Positions 1 to 7,272 of a stretch of DNA of 18,270 nucleotides are shown one piece after another. The notes beneath the pieces were generated by a model. It did no database searches, was not told the origin of the DNA, and saw only the letters and a list, made by a program, of their open reading frames with translations. How positions within the stretch are numbered: the first letter of the stretch is position 1; each line of letters begins with the position of its first letter. This DNA is from an uncultured Dorea sp. (GTDB lineage: Bacteria; Bacillota; Clostridia; Lachnospirales; Lachnospiraceae): assembly GCA_910585725.1 (NCBI GenBank), contig CAJUFA010000045.1, positions 1-18,270 of the forward strand, written 5' to 3'. The translations under genes and the position numbers were made by a program.

Positions 1-306
1 GTAATCAGGTCAAATATCCCCTTGACGAATTACATTATGGAAAAAACACTTTAATTATCACCCCCATTCATCAATTAAAAAGCACGACAAAAAACGCCCT
101 TAGCCATGAGTTCCTACCCACAGCTAAGGGCGTTTAAATATGGATTTATGCCAGTCATCTAAACCGCTTGCAAATCATTCTCCCACCTATAAACCGTTAG
201 ATAGAAAAAATAATCGCACTCAAACGACTGTTATCAATTTGTTATCAAAAGACCTTTTGAAATACCGCAAACCCGCATAAACACTGGGCTTACTAAGCAT
301 TTTTGT
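1..306. other. Non-coding region downstream of guaA
   Basis: No convincing gene is visible here on either strand; the open stretches are short and lack ribosome binding sites. It holds a strong minus-strand terminator (92-135) about 170 bases beyond the guaA stop. It also holds two direct copies of GTTATCAA at 230-237 and 241-248, 11 bases apart. It is known that the 3' end of guaA is an integration target for some tyrosine-recombinase islands. No integrase is visible, so this is only a possible island edge. Confidence 0.5.
84..135 (-). terminator. Rho-independent terminator downstream of guaA
   Basis: A perfect 13-bp inverted repeat (arms 92-104 and 123-135, AAACGCCCTTAGC against its complement) encloses an 18-base loop. 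Read on the minus strand, the hairpin is followed directly by a T-rich run (TTTTTTG) at about 84-94. This is the expected end of the MATE-guaA transcript, leaving a 3' untranslated region of about 170 bases. Confidence 0.85.
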
Positions 307-1857
307 TTATTCGAACTCAATCGTCCCCGGCGGTTTCGAGGTCAAATCATACAATACTCTGTTAACTCCCTTCACCTCATTAATTATCCTGCTCATTACT
401 CTATTAAGCACCGCATACGGGATTTCCGCCATCTCCGCCGTCATAAAATCAACCGTATTCACCGCTCTAAGAGCTATCGCATAATCATAGGTTCTCTCAT
501 CTCCCATGACCCCGACACTCTGCATATTTGTAAGCGCTGCAAAATACTGTCCTATTTCTCTTTCCAATCCAGCCTTTTGAATCTCTTCTCTGTAGATCGC
601 ATCCGCATCCTGTACTATCTTCACCTTCTCGGCCGTCACATCCCCAACGATACGGACTCCTAGTCCAGGTCCCGGAAACGGCTGGCGGTATACCAGATAC
701 TCCGGAATTCCAAGTTCTACCCCCGCTTTTCGAACCTCGTCTTTAAACAGATCCCGAAGCGGCTCTATAATCTCCTTAAAATCCACATAATCCGGCAGCC
801 CTCCCACATTATGATGTGACTTAATCACGGCAGATTCACCGCCCAGTCCGCTCTCTACGACATCAGGATAGATAGTACCCTGCACAAGAAAATCTACGGC
901 TCCGATCTTCTTCGCCTGCTCCTCAAATACACGGATGAATTCTTCTCCAATAATTTTCCTTTTCTTCTCCGGTTCTGAAACCCCCGCTAACTTTTCATAG
1001 AATCTCCGTTGTGCGTTTACACGGATAAAATTAAGATCATAATCACCCTCCGGACCAAATACAGCCTCTACCTCGTCTCCTTCATTCTTCCTGAGAAGAC
1101 CGTGGTCCACAAAAACGCAGGTAAGCTGCGCTCCCACAGCCTTCGACATCAAAACCGCCGCCACAGAAGAATCCACGCCGCCGGACAATGCACAGAGAAC
1201 CTTCCCGTTCCCAACTTTGTCGCGTATTTGCTTAACAGACTCCTCGACAAAAGAATCCATCTTCCAGTCGCCAGCACATCCGCACACGCCAATCACGAAG
1301 TTAGACAACATCTTCATTCCCTCTTCCGTGTGTAATACCTCCGGATGAAATTGAATCGCATACAACCCAGCTTCTGCATTTTCTGCAGCCGCAACCGGAC
1401 AAGATGAGGTATGAGCAGTAATCTCAAAACCAGGAGCCACTTTAAAAATAGTATCAAAATGGCTCATCCAGCACACCGTCTTCCCGGAAACATCCCAAAA
1501 AATCCTAGAATCCCTCTTATCCACCAAAACCTCTGTCTTTCCATATTCTCTTACATCGGCACGTGCCACATTCCCGCCAAGCAAAAACATCATAAGCTGA
1601 GCGCCGTAACAGAGTCCAAGAACCGGTATTCCCAATTCGAACAGCTCCTTCGAATACGTTGGAGATTCTTCCTCGTAACAGCTATTTGGACCTCCGGTCA
1701 GAATAATTCCTTTTGGATTCATCGCCTTGATCTTCTCGATATCCGTCCTGTAAGAATAGATTTCACAGTACACATTACATTCCCGGACACGTCTTGCCAC
1801 AAGCTGATTATACTGACCGCCAAAATCCAACACAATTATAAGCTCTCTCTTCATCAT
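307..1857 (-). CDS. guaA: GMP synthase (glutamine-hydrolysing)
   Basis: This is the cytoplasmic enzyme that converts XMP, ATP and glutamine to GMP, the last step of guanine nucleotide synthesis. The 516-residue length is normal for the two-domain form. The N-terminal class I glutamine amidotransferase domain shows the nucleophile Cys83 in GLCYGAQ and the His171/Glu173 pair in QFHPEV. The ATP pyrophosphatase P-loop LSGGVDSS is at about 224-231. The dimerisation domain ends in the classic KPPGTIEFE. Two ATG codons are adjacent at the start. The GAGGG ribosome binding site is 3 bases before the first and 6 before the second, so translation may begin at 1854. The MATE gene ends 21 bases upstream, so the two are probably co-transcribed from the MATE side. 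Identification is secure. Confidence 0.98.
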   Translation of the reverse strand: MMKRELIIVLDFGGQYNQLVARRVRECNVYCEIYSYRTDIEKIKAMNPKGIILTGGPNSCYEEESPTYSKELFELGIPVLGLCYGAQLMMFLLGGNVARADVREYGKTEVLVDKRDSRIFWDVSGKTVCWMSHFDTIFKVAPGFEITAHTSSCPVAAAENAEAGLYAIQFHPEVLHTEEGMKMLSNFVIGVCGCAGDWKMDSFVEESVKQIRDKVGNGKVLCALSGGVDSSVAAVLMSKAVGAQLTCVFVDHGLLRKNEGDEVEAVFGPEGDYDLNFIRVNAQRRFYEKLAGVSEPEKKRKIIGEEFIRVFEEQAKKIGAVDFLVQGTIYPDVVESGLGGESAVIKSHHNVGGLPDYVDFKEIIEPLRDLFKDEVRKAGVELGIPEYLVYRQPFPGPGLGVRIVGDVTAEKVKIVQDADAIYREEIQKAGLEREIGQYFAALTNMQSVGVMGDERTYDYAIALRAVNTVDFMTAEMAEIPYAVLNRVMSRIINEVKGVNRVLYDLTSKPPGTIEFE

Positions 1858-1878
1858 TTTCCCTCTCTTGTCATAATA

Positions 1879-3234
1879 CTATACCAATGCTTTCCTTCTC
1901 CAGTGACCTTTAAAATATCGAATCCAGAAACAGAGTCCGCGGAACGCCCAGTCGATAACCATCGCTACCCATATACCAAATACTCCCATACCCAAATATT
2001 TTCCCAGCACAAAACTAAATGCAACCCGGAAAATCCACATAGATATCATAGATATGTACATACACGCTTTCACATCACCCGAAGCCCGGAACGTAGATGG
2101 CAATGTAAAAGATGAAGGCCAGATCAGAATCGCGCTGAGCCCGTGAAAATAAATGATATTCCTGGTTGCCTCTGCCGTCATATCAGACAGATTATACGCC
2201 TTAAGAATCCAGGGAAGAACCGCCAATACACCAAAGACTGTAAACGCTATACTTGCATGTGTAATAATAATCAGTTTCTTATTATAATAACGTACCTGCT
2301 CATAGTCCCCCGCGCCGACACACCTGGCAATCACCGTCGTAACTGCCAGATTAATCGCCATACCCGGAAGGATCTGGAATAACGCTATGGCATTTCCCAC
2401 CGCATTTGCGGCAATCGCATACGTCCCAAAAGACGATACCAGACTCAGCACCAGTATCTTTCCCATCTGAAACATACTATTCTCAAGGCCGTTCGGTACG
2501 CCTACACTCAATATCTTCTTTACATGGGACCAATCAACTCTATAGCGCCATGTCCTTTTCATATGGAGCGCCTGTTTTTCATCACACAGCAGGACGACGA
2601 TAATCACGGCGGCTATGATTCTGGAAACAAGCGTCGGAATTGCAACTCCCGCAGTGCCCATATGGAAAACATAAATCAATAATGCATTTCCCCCTACGTT
2701 AATAAGGTTCATAATAATCGAAACATTCATGGATACCTTGGAATTACCCATAGCACGGAATATGGCGGCTCCCGCATTATACATCGCCATAAACGGGATC
2801 GCCATCGCGACAATAATCAGATATATATCCGCATGACGCATAACATCCTCTTCAATGCGCCCGAATATCCCATGCAGGATCACATACTTCCCGGCATACA
2901 CAAGAACCGTAATCACTACTGCGCTTAGGGTTGTGAACCAAACCAGCTGATTGGCCGACTCACATGCCGACTCCTGTTTCCTATGCCCCAGGTACTGACC
3001 TGCAATCACTGCGCCTCCTGTCGCCAAAGCAGCAAATATATTGATCAGCAGAACCATGATCTGGTCTACCAGCGAAACACCCGACACCGCGGCTTCTCCT
3101 ACGCTTGCAATCATAATAGAATCTGCCATACCGACCAGCACGGCCAGGAGCTGTTCGACAACCAGCGGAAGGATCAAAGAAACTAATGCTTTATTATCAA
3201 ATAAATACTTACTTCTATCTGCATTCTTCATCAT
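1879..3234 (-). CDS. MATE family efflux transporter
   Basis: A 451-residue membrane protein with the 12-helix layout of multidrug and toxic compound extrusion (MATE) transporters, which export cationic or aromatic compounds using a Na+ or H+ gradient. The first half shows the family signature around residues 23-60 (LPLVVEQLLAVLVGMADSIM, then GEAAVSGVSL) and GQYLGHR at about 79-85. The two halves are related, as is usual for the fold. The substrate cannot be read from the sequence. The start has a weak GAGG about 10 bases upstream; a second ATG follows immediately and could be used instead. It is the first gene of a unit with guaA, 21 bases apart. This pairing does not by itself show that the pump handles purines. 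A TATAAT promoter embedded in a hairpin lies just upstream (3271-3314). Confidence 0.94.
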   Translation of the reverse strand: MMKNADRSKYLFDNKALVSLILPLVVEQLLAVLVGMADSIMIASVGEAAVSGVSLVDQIMVLLINIFAALATGGAVIAGQYLGHRKQESACESANQLVWFTTLSAVVITVLVYAGKYVILHGIFGRIEEDVMRHADIYLIIVAMAIPFMAMYNAGAAIFRAMGNSKVSMNVSIIMNLINVGGNALLIYVFHMGTAGVAIPTLVSRIIAAVIIVVLLCDEKQALHMKRTWRYRVDWSHVKKILSVGVPNGLENSMFQMGKILVLSLVSSFGTYAIAANAVGNAIALFQILPGMAINLAVTTVIARCVGAGDYEQVRYYNKKLIIITHASIAFTVFGVLAVLPWILKAYNLSDMTAEATRNIIYFHGLSAILIWPSSFTLPSTFRASGDVKACMYISMISMWIFRVAFSFVLGKYLGMGVFGIWVAMVIDWAFRGLCFWIRYFKGHWRRKALV

Positions 3235-3264
3235 TTATCACAAGCCTCACAAACATATTCTAAG

Positions 3265-3303
3265 ATCAAAAACTCCCCAACGCACATTATACGCCGGGGA
3301 GTT
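3265..3303 (-). terminator. Terminator-like hairpin upstream of the MATE gene
   Basis: Arms AACTCCCC (3271-3278) and GGGGAGTT (3296-3303) form an 8-bp GC-rich stem. On the minus strand the stem is followed by TTTTTGATC. It would stop transcripts arriving from the HPr-like gene and the repeat region before they enter the MATE gene. A candidate MATE promoter overlaps it, so an attenuator role for the MATE leader is less likely than a boundary role. Confidence 0.6.
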
Positions 3304-3314
3304 CTATTATACAA
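3286..3314 (-). promoter_or_regulatory. Candidate promoter of the MATE-guaA unit
   Basis: On the minus strand there is a perfect -10 box TATAAT (3286-3291), a 17-base spacer and a weak -35 TTGTAT (3309-3314). A second TATAAT lies at 3306-3311, without a good -35. Transcription would start near 3279, about 45 bases before the MATE start. The -10 box lies inside the loop of the terminator hairpin. Confidence 0.4.
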
Positions 3315-3338
3315 GTATCTGATGTACTATATCGTTCT

Positions 3339-3484
3339 TTTTCAGCCAAATGACACAGAATGAATTTTCAATCCGCAAGGCGGCTGAACGAGGCGATGCA
3401 GCGGTATCGTCGATTGAAGGCAGCGCAACAGATGGAAATTCAGGCAAATTATTTTGCAAAATATAAAAGGTACAATACACTAAT
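3339..3484. repeat. Repeat element, copy 1 (single 27-bp unit)
   Basis: This copy runs from TTTTCAGCCAAAT to TACACTAAT. It shares both flanks and core with copy 2 at 3500-3727 (blocks such as CAGAATGAATTTTCAATCC and CAGATGGAAATTCA). It contains one unit of the 27-bp motif that is present four times in copy 2. A 38-codon plus-strand frame (3350-3466) and another from 3360 are open, but neither has a ribosome binding site. It may be a dispersed non-coding repeat or a decayed short gene family. Confidence 0.7.
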
Positions 3485-3499
3485 GTTGTGTCTCTTTCA

Positions 3500-3727
3500 T
3501 TTTCAGCCAAATAACGCAGAATGAATTTTCAATCCACAAAGCGACTGAACGAGAAGATGCAGCAGCATCGTCAATTAAAAACAGTACAGCGGCATCGTCG
3601 ATTGAAGACAGTACAACGGCATCGTCAATTAAAAACAGTACAGCGGCATCGTCGATTGAAGACAGCGCAGCAGATGGAAATTCAATCAAGTCATTTGACG
3701 AAATATAGACTGTACAGTATACACTAA
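3500..3727. repeat. Repeat element, copy 2 (expanded)
   Basis: This is a second copy of the element at 3339-3484, in direct orientation, with about 81 extra bases from tandem expansion of its core. The 5' and 3' blocks match copy 1 with scattered substitutions. Frame B of copy 1, which begins ATG, begins ATA here (3511), which argues against conserved translation from that codon. Confidence 0.75.
3565..3672. repeat. Four tandem 27-bp units arranged as two 54-bp dimers
   Basis: Units start at 3565, 3592, 3619 and 3646, each opening with GCATCGTC. Units 1 and 3 (CAATTAAAAACAGTACAG type) are identical. Units 2 and 4 (CGATTGAAGACAG type) are nearly so. The A-B-A-B order indicates that two diverged units were duplicated together as 54 bp, so expansion occurred in at least two steps. 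Confidence 0.9.
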
Positions 3728-3835
3728 TACGTCATTGTATTGTTTCTTAAGTATCAGCACTCGCTATCCGTACTATATGCACGTCTACTGCCATATTACA
3801 GCAAATATTAGGTAATTGGCAATTTGACTTACCTG

Positions 3836-3915
3836 TTTCCCTGATAGCGCTGCTCCCCAGGCCCCGACGCAGCCATCGCTACGCCTGAGTTTGCGAAGCA
3901 GTGCTATCAGGAAAA
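3836..3915. repeat. Long multi-stem palindromic element
   Basis: Outer arms CCTGATAGCGCTGCT (3840-3854) and AGCAGTGCTATCAGG (3897-3911) are complementary at 14 of 15 positions and extend with a one-base bulge. Read on the minus strand, an inner stem CTCAGG/CCTGGG and an apical stem CGTAGC-GATG-GCTGCG nest inside. The whole can fold as one extended hairpin of about 75 bases. No T-run follows on either strand, so it is not an ordinary terminator. It may be a dispersed palindrome of the REP/MITE kind or a structured RNA. Confidence 0.6.
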
Positions 3916-4002
3916 TATTTTGTGCTAAAACTATACAAAACTTAATTTTCACTATACATATACAGCCCGCTGCTCCGTCGCTTAGAAGACTCAAAACTTC
4001 GC

Positions 4003-4233
4003 TTACGCGGCAACAAATTCCTCCAGATCCTTTCGAAGAGCTCCGCACTCTTCCTCATACACATTCAATTCAATCTCCCTCTGAACACCAAGATTAAGAA
4101 GCCCCAAAAGAGATTTTGCGTCAACAACATATTTGCCGCGTTTCATATCCATGTTATACGGATATTTTTCTACCTTTTGCACAAACTTTACAATGTCGTC
4201 CAGGTTCTGAAATACTACAATCATTTTGTTCAT
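4003..4233 (-). CDS. HPr-like phosphocarrier-fold protein without the active-site histidine
   Basis: A 76-residue protein of HPr size. The second half matches the family well: GKYVVDAKSLLGLLNLGV at about 33-50 is the segment around the regulatory serine of HPr, with Ser41 in the place of Ser46. It is followed by a polar strand and a C-terminal helix. The first half lacks the HARPA active-site segment: residues 9-16 read QNLDDIVK and the protein has no histidine at all. It therefore cannot carry the PEP-derived phosphate of the sugar PTS. A regulatory or Crh-like role is possible, though Crh keeps other features, so this is inference. The start is supported by AGAAGGAGAG about 7 bases upstream. 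A dyad TTCCAT-AA-ATGGAA sits in its promoter region. Confidence 0.8.
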   Translation of the reverse strand: MNKMIVVFQNLDDIVKFVQKVEKYPYNMDMKRGKYVVDAKSLLGLLNLGVQREIELNVYEEECGALRKDLEEFVAA

Positions 4234-4265
4234 AACAATCTCTCCTTCTATTTTTTTGAAATATT

Positions 4266-4296
4266 ATCATATTATTCCATAAATGGAAATTGACAA
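4266..4296 (-). promoter_or_regulatory. Candidate promoter with internal dyad, HPr-like gene
   Basis: On the minus strand there is TTGTCA (4291-4296), a 19-base spacer and TATGAT (4266-4271); TAATAT at a 16-base spacing is an alternative -10. The spacer contains the perfect dyad TTCCAT-N2-ATGGAA (4275-4288), placed where a repressor could block polymerase. The region is AT-rich, so chance matches are possible. Confidence 0.4.
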
Positions 4297-4386
4297 ATTT
4301 TCCAATTAATTAGTGAATTTCGATGTTTTTTTAAGGATAATTGCACAAAATGTATTGTATTGGCCTATATATGCGAATTCTTGGGA

Positions 4387-6924
4387 TTATTTTGCTTCTT
4401 TCCATCCTATGGCTACTGGTCCGGAAACCGGTATGGTAAAACGGATTCCCTTCTTTGTCTCTGTCACTTCTGGATAGATGATCTTCCCGGCTTCTTCCCA
4501 TTCTAAATCACACGGATAGATATATGCCACTACGCCGTCATAAGTCTTCCTTGTAATTCCGTCGGGATAGGGTACTGTAACCGTAATCCCTTCCTCGGGA
4601 ATGGATTCCGTCTCTACTTTTTCCCACTTTGAATCGCCGGTTTTCTTTTCCAATAAAGTAAGATCATGAACATCTATATAAGTTTGACGGATTCCTTCCT
4701 TCATTACGGCTTTAATCAAACTCTTTTCTATCTCACTAGGCATATCCAGATTCGGATGGTTCTCCAAACCTTCCGGAACTTTGGAAATCCCTTTCTCCAT
4801 ATCCATCCTATATGTAACTCCTTCCTTCGCAAGCGCTTCTTTACCGACTGATATTTGTTTCACATCATTGATTATCCCTGAAACCGTCGGTAATTCTTCT
4901 GGAAGAGAATAATTTTTAGACAGTTCACTCATTCCGAGATCAGGTATCTTATACGGGTCTGTCCACACAATCTTAATATCCTCGTTGTCTCCTTCTTTAT
5001 TCTCATGACTGCCCGTCAATTCATCCGCCTGGAAACTTGTACGTAATTTCCCTTCTCCCGCGTCAGCCGGGAGAATTCCTTCGACTCCCAACTCTCCGTA
5101 AATATATGCTTCGTCGTCCCGCGTATTCCCGTATGCTTCCAATCCGCTCGTATCCCACTTAAGCTTCTGAGGAAGAATACTCCACTGCGTCGATATCGTC
5201 GTATTTCCTACGAGCACATAATTCACCGCATAATCTTCTTCCAGGAAAAAATCAATTGTAACTGCGTAATCTCCCGCATTCGTTGCACTGCTGTTTCCTC
5301 CGATCGCTACCTTAACGCCATCCGGCAAGTCGGCGCGGAAATTCAAAGTCTTCTCCGTCCCGTCATATTCAAATGACGTCGCCGTCTTTTCCTCCCAGTT
5401 AATCTTCGAAGCATCTATCTCTTTCGGCGATACTGTTATCTCTACAGAACAAGTTGCCTCTTTGCCGTCTTCCTTATATAACAAAGTAACGGAGGTCTGC
5501 CCCACGCTCAGTCTGCCATCTTTGATCCTGATCTTACTGTTCTCCAATACTTTCTCTGCTCCCGAACTGTATGTAGCCTTGACCACCATCCCTTTCTTAT
5601 TAAATCGTTCTTCATATATATATTGCGTCTTCTCAGGAGGCGTTGTCAGTACGATTCCCGTCATCTCTCCTGCATCCAGAACTTCAAAGCTTTTCTTGAC
5701 CTGATTCGATTCATCCTCAGGGTCTGTAAATATGACCGTATAAGTCCCTTTCTCTATGACTTTGGACGGTTCGATCTCCATCCCCCAGTCAGTCTCTCCG
5801 CTTCTGGTAAATATCCGGTTTTTGACTGCCGCCGTCCCCTCTGCTTTTACACTCTCCTTGACAAATTTCTTCACGTATTCCGTATGATCCTCTCCCGTAC
5901 CATACAATACCTTATCCGGCACTTCAAACATATCCTCTGTAACACCGCAGAGAATATAGAATTCACCGTCGCCTCCTATCCATCCGTCGCCCTTCAGACT
6001 GTCCTCGCCGCCGATTCTCAGAGTACCGCTATTCATCAGATTCCCTTCCAGAGTCAGCGGATATTTCTTCGGAATCTCCAGCGTCTTACCACTGTCTATC
6101 GTAAGCGTCTTACCGGAAGGAACCTTCATATCCTCTCGTTTTAATGTATAACTGCCGTATACATGTCCGTCATTTCCAGAAAAAACTATACCCGATGTAA
6201 ATTCTTTCATATCTGCATTCATGCTTCCGGTATCAATCCATGCTGTCCCGCCGTCTCCGGAGCTTAATGAACCACTGGCGGCAGAACCTTCGACTCCTCC
6301 AATGCTGGTTGTAGTTATTACGCCGCTCTTAACCTCAATCGTTCCGCATTTACCATTCTTTTCATCTTTGCCTTTATTATTTTTCAGCGTTCCCCCTATG
6401 CCGGCGCCGGAAGAAGGTACCGAAGCCCAAGCCTCCAACGTCCCTCCGCTCTGTGCCTGAATCTGCAGGCTGGCGCCTTCCGGTACTGCAATACCGGCAT
6501 ATTCCTTGGATGTTAATATATTCTCTCCCCTTAACGTAAGACTTACCTTGGCTATAGACGCTATATAAAGCGGATTATATCCGCTGCCCGTATTCGTGTT
6601 AATCCTGACCTTATTGAATGTGATAGAATGCCTTTTTCCGCTCACTACGGTAACCACATGATCCGTTTCTTTCCCGCCGCTGGTTATAATATAACTACCG
6701 TCGCTTCCTGGCCCCTCTTTTTCACTGCCGCCATCCTGCGTGTATCCGTCCGTGCTGATCACGATATCACCCTTTGTCAAATCCAGTTCGATATCGTCGG
6801 CGGCATATACTGTCCTGCCTCCCCATAAACCAAACAAAACCGCGGCCAGAATTATTCCCGCCATCCGGACTATATTAATAAACTCTCTTCTCTTAATCTG
6901 TTTACATCTCATCCATCTATCCAT
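4387..6924 (-). CDS. Large secreted protein with beta-solenoid-like and Ig-like regions
   Basis: An 845-residue exported protein. A basic N-terminus (KQIKRREF) precedes a hydrophobic core at about 21-36 and a likely cleavage site after VYA at about 41. Residues 75-320 are rich in Gly, Ser and Thr with short beta-repeat motifs (for example GAGIGGT, CGTIEVKSGVITT, GKTLTIDSGKTLEIP), as in beta-solenoid or carbohydrate-binding surface proteins of gut Firmicutes. Residues 420-500 resemble a bacterial Ig-like (Big_3 type) domain and 505-588 an MBG-like domain (FEYDGTEKTLNF, NAGDYAVTIDF). The C-terminal 250 residues are unassigned. No LPXTG, SLH or other anchor is visible, so it may be released or held non-covalently. 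The start has GGGAGAG 6-7 bases upstream. The ligand is unknown. No clear terminator follows, so readthrough into the HPr-like gene is possible. Confidence 0.85.
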   Translation of the reverse strand: MDRWMRCKQIKRREFINIVRMAGIILAAVLFGLWGGRTVYAADDIELDLTKGDIVISTDGYTQDGGSEKEGPGSDGSYIITSGGKETDHVVTVVSGKRHSITFNKVRINTNTGSGYNPLYIASIAKVSLTLRGENILTSKEYAGIAVPEGASLQIQAQSGGTLEAWASVPSSGAGIGGTLKNNKGKDEKNGKCGTIEVKSGVITTTSIGGVEGSAASGSLSSGDGGTAWIDTGSMNADMKEFTSGIVFSGNDGHVYGSYTLKREDMKVPSGKTLTIDSGKTLEIPKKYPLTLEGNLMNSGTLRIGGEDSLKGDGWIGGDGEFYILCGVTEDMFEVPDKVLYGTGEDHTEYVKKFVKESVKAEGTAAVKNRIFTRSGETDWGMEIEPSKVIEKGTYTVIFTDPEDESNQVKKSFEVLDAGEMTGIVLTTPPEKTQYIYEERFNKKGMVVKATYSSGAEKVLENSKIRIKDGRLSVGQTSVTLLYKEDGKEATCSVEITVSPKEIDASKINWEEKTATSFEYDGTEKTLNFRADLPDGVKVAIGGNSSATNAGDYAVTIDFFLEEDYAVNYVLVGNTTISTQWSILPQKLKWDTSGLEAYGNTRDDEAYIYGELGVEGILPADAGEGKLRTSFQADELTGSHENKEGDNEDIKIVWTDPYKIPDLGMSELSKNYSLPEELPTVSGIINDVKQISVGKEALAKEGVTYRMDMEKGISKVPEGLENHPNLDMPSEIEKSLIKAVMKEGIRQTYIDVHDLTLLEKKTGDSKWEKVETESIPEEGITVTVPYPDGITRKTYDGVVAYIYPCDLEWEEAGKIIYPEVTETKKGIRFTIPVSGPVAIGWKEAK

Positions 6925-7129
6925 CGTCTTCTCTCCCTTCCTACTCTTCTTATTATTTATAGAAAGTCTCTTTCACTCCTCACCTTCTGCCGCACAACAG
7001 ACAGCTCCTCACATCATTTTCCCTGTCTGTACGCCGCTTCCGAATGTGGTTAGTATAGCATAAATTCACCCAACTTTCTACAAGAACGAATTCTTTTCTA
7101 TTTCTTTGGAATATATTACATTAGATTTC

Positions 7130-7158
7130 TTGAATTTTGTGTCGAAAATTGTTATGAT
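7130..7158 (+). promoter_or_regulatory. Sigma-A-type promoter of the gene at 7273
   Basis: TTGAAT (7130-7135), a 17-base spacer and TATGAT (7153-7158). Bases TG directly before a T extend the -10 (TGTTATGAT). Transcription would start near 7165, giving a leader of about 108 bases. Confidence 0.7.
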
Positions 7159-7174
7159 AGAGAAGGTGATTCAT

Positions 7175-7208
7175 TCTCGAATATTAAATTATAAGGGGAG
7201 ATTCGAGA
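7175..7208 (+). other. Leader inverted repeat upstream of the gene at 7273
   Basis: Perfect 8-bp arms TCTCGAAT (7175-7182) and ATTCGAGA (7201-7208) flank 18 bases within the predicted leader. No T-run follows, so it is not a terminator. It could be an mRNA-stabilising hairpin or an operator. It is short enough to be chance. Confidence 0.4.
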
Positions 7209-7272
7209 TCATTTCAAACATTACTTGCGAGACATTTTCAAGTACAATGAAACACAAAAGGAGGGAGTATTT

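Larger units (their letters stand above)
3235..4002. other. Gene-poor, repeat-rich intergenic region
   Basis: About 770 bases without a credible gene. It holds a terminator and candidate promoter at the left end, two copies of a repeat element (3339-3484 and 3500-3727) and a multi-stem palindrome (3836-3915). Several open stretches exist on both strands, but none has a ribosome binding site. Their openness is explained by repeat units whose length is a multiple of three. Confidence 0.6.
6925..7272. other. Divergent intergenic region
   Basis: This stretch separates the minus-strand secreted-protein gene from the plus-strand gene at 7273. It holds a good plus-strand promoter (7130-7158) and a plus-strand leader hairpin (7175-7208). 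A weak minus-strand promoter is possible, with -10 TATACT at 7052-7057 and TTGTAG at 7078-7083 separated by a long 20-base spacer. No gene is seen. Confidence 0.5.

Noticed and set aside
24..52. Possible plus-strand promoter with TTGACG at 24-29
   Set aside because: No acceptable -10 box at 16-18 bases and no gene downstream on that strand.
3480..3727. Short proteins with repeating 9-residue units in the repeat region on both strands
   Set aside because: No ribosome binding sites; two plus-strand frames and one minus-strand frame are open only because the unit is 27 bp, and substitutions between copies show no clear codon bias.
3785..4048. Minus-strand open frame of 87 codons over the palindrome and the end of the HPr-like gene
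   Set aside because: It overlaps the HPr-like gene, has no ribosome binding site and its composition follows the palindromic element.
6886..6900. Twin-arginine-like RREF in the signal peptide of the secreted protein
   Set aside because: The context lacks the full S/T-R-R-x-F-L-K pattern, and the strongly hydrophobic core fits the general secretion route better.
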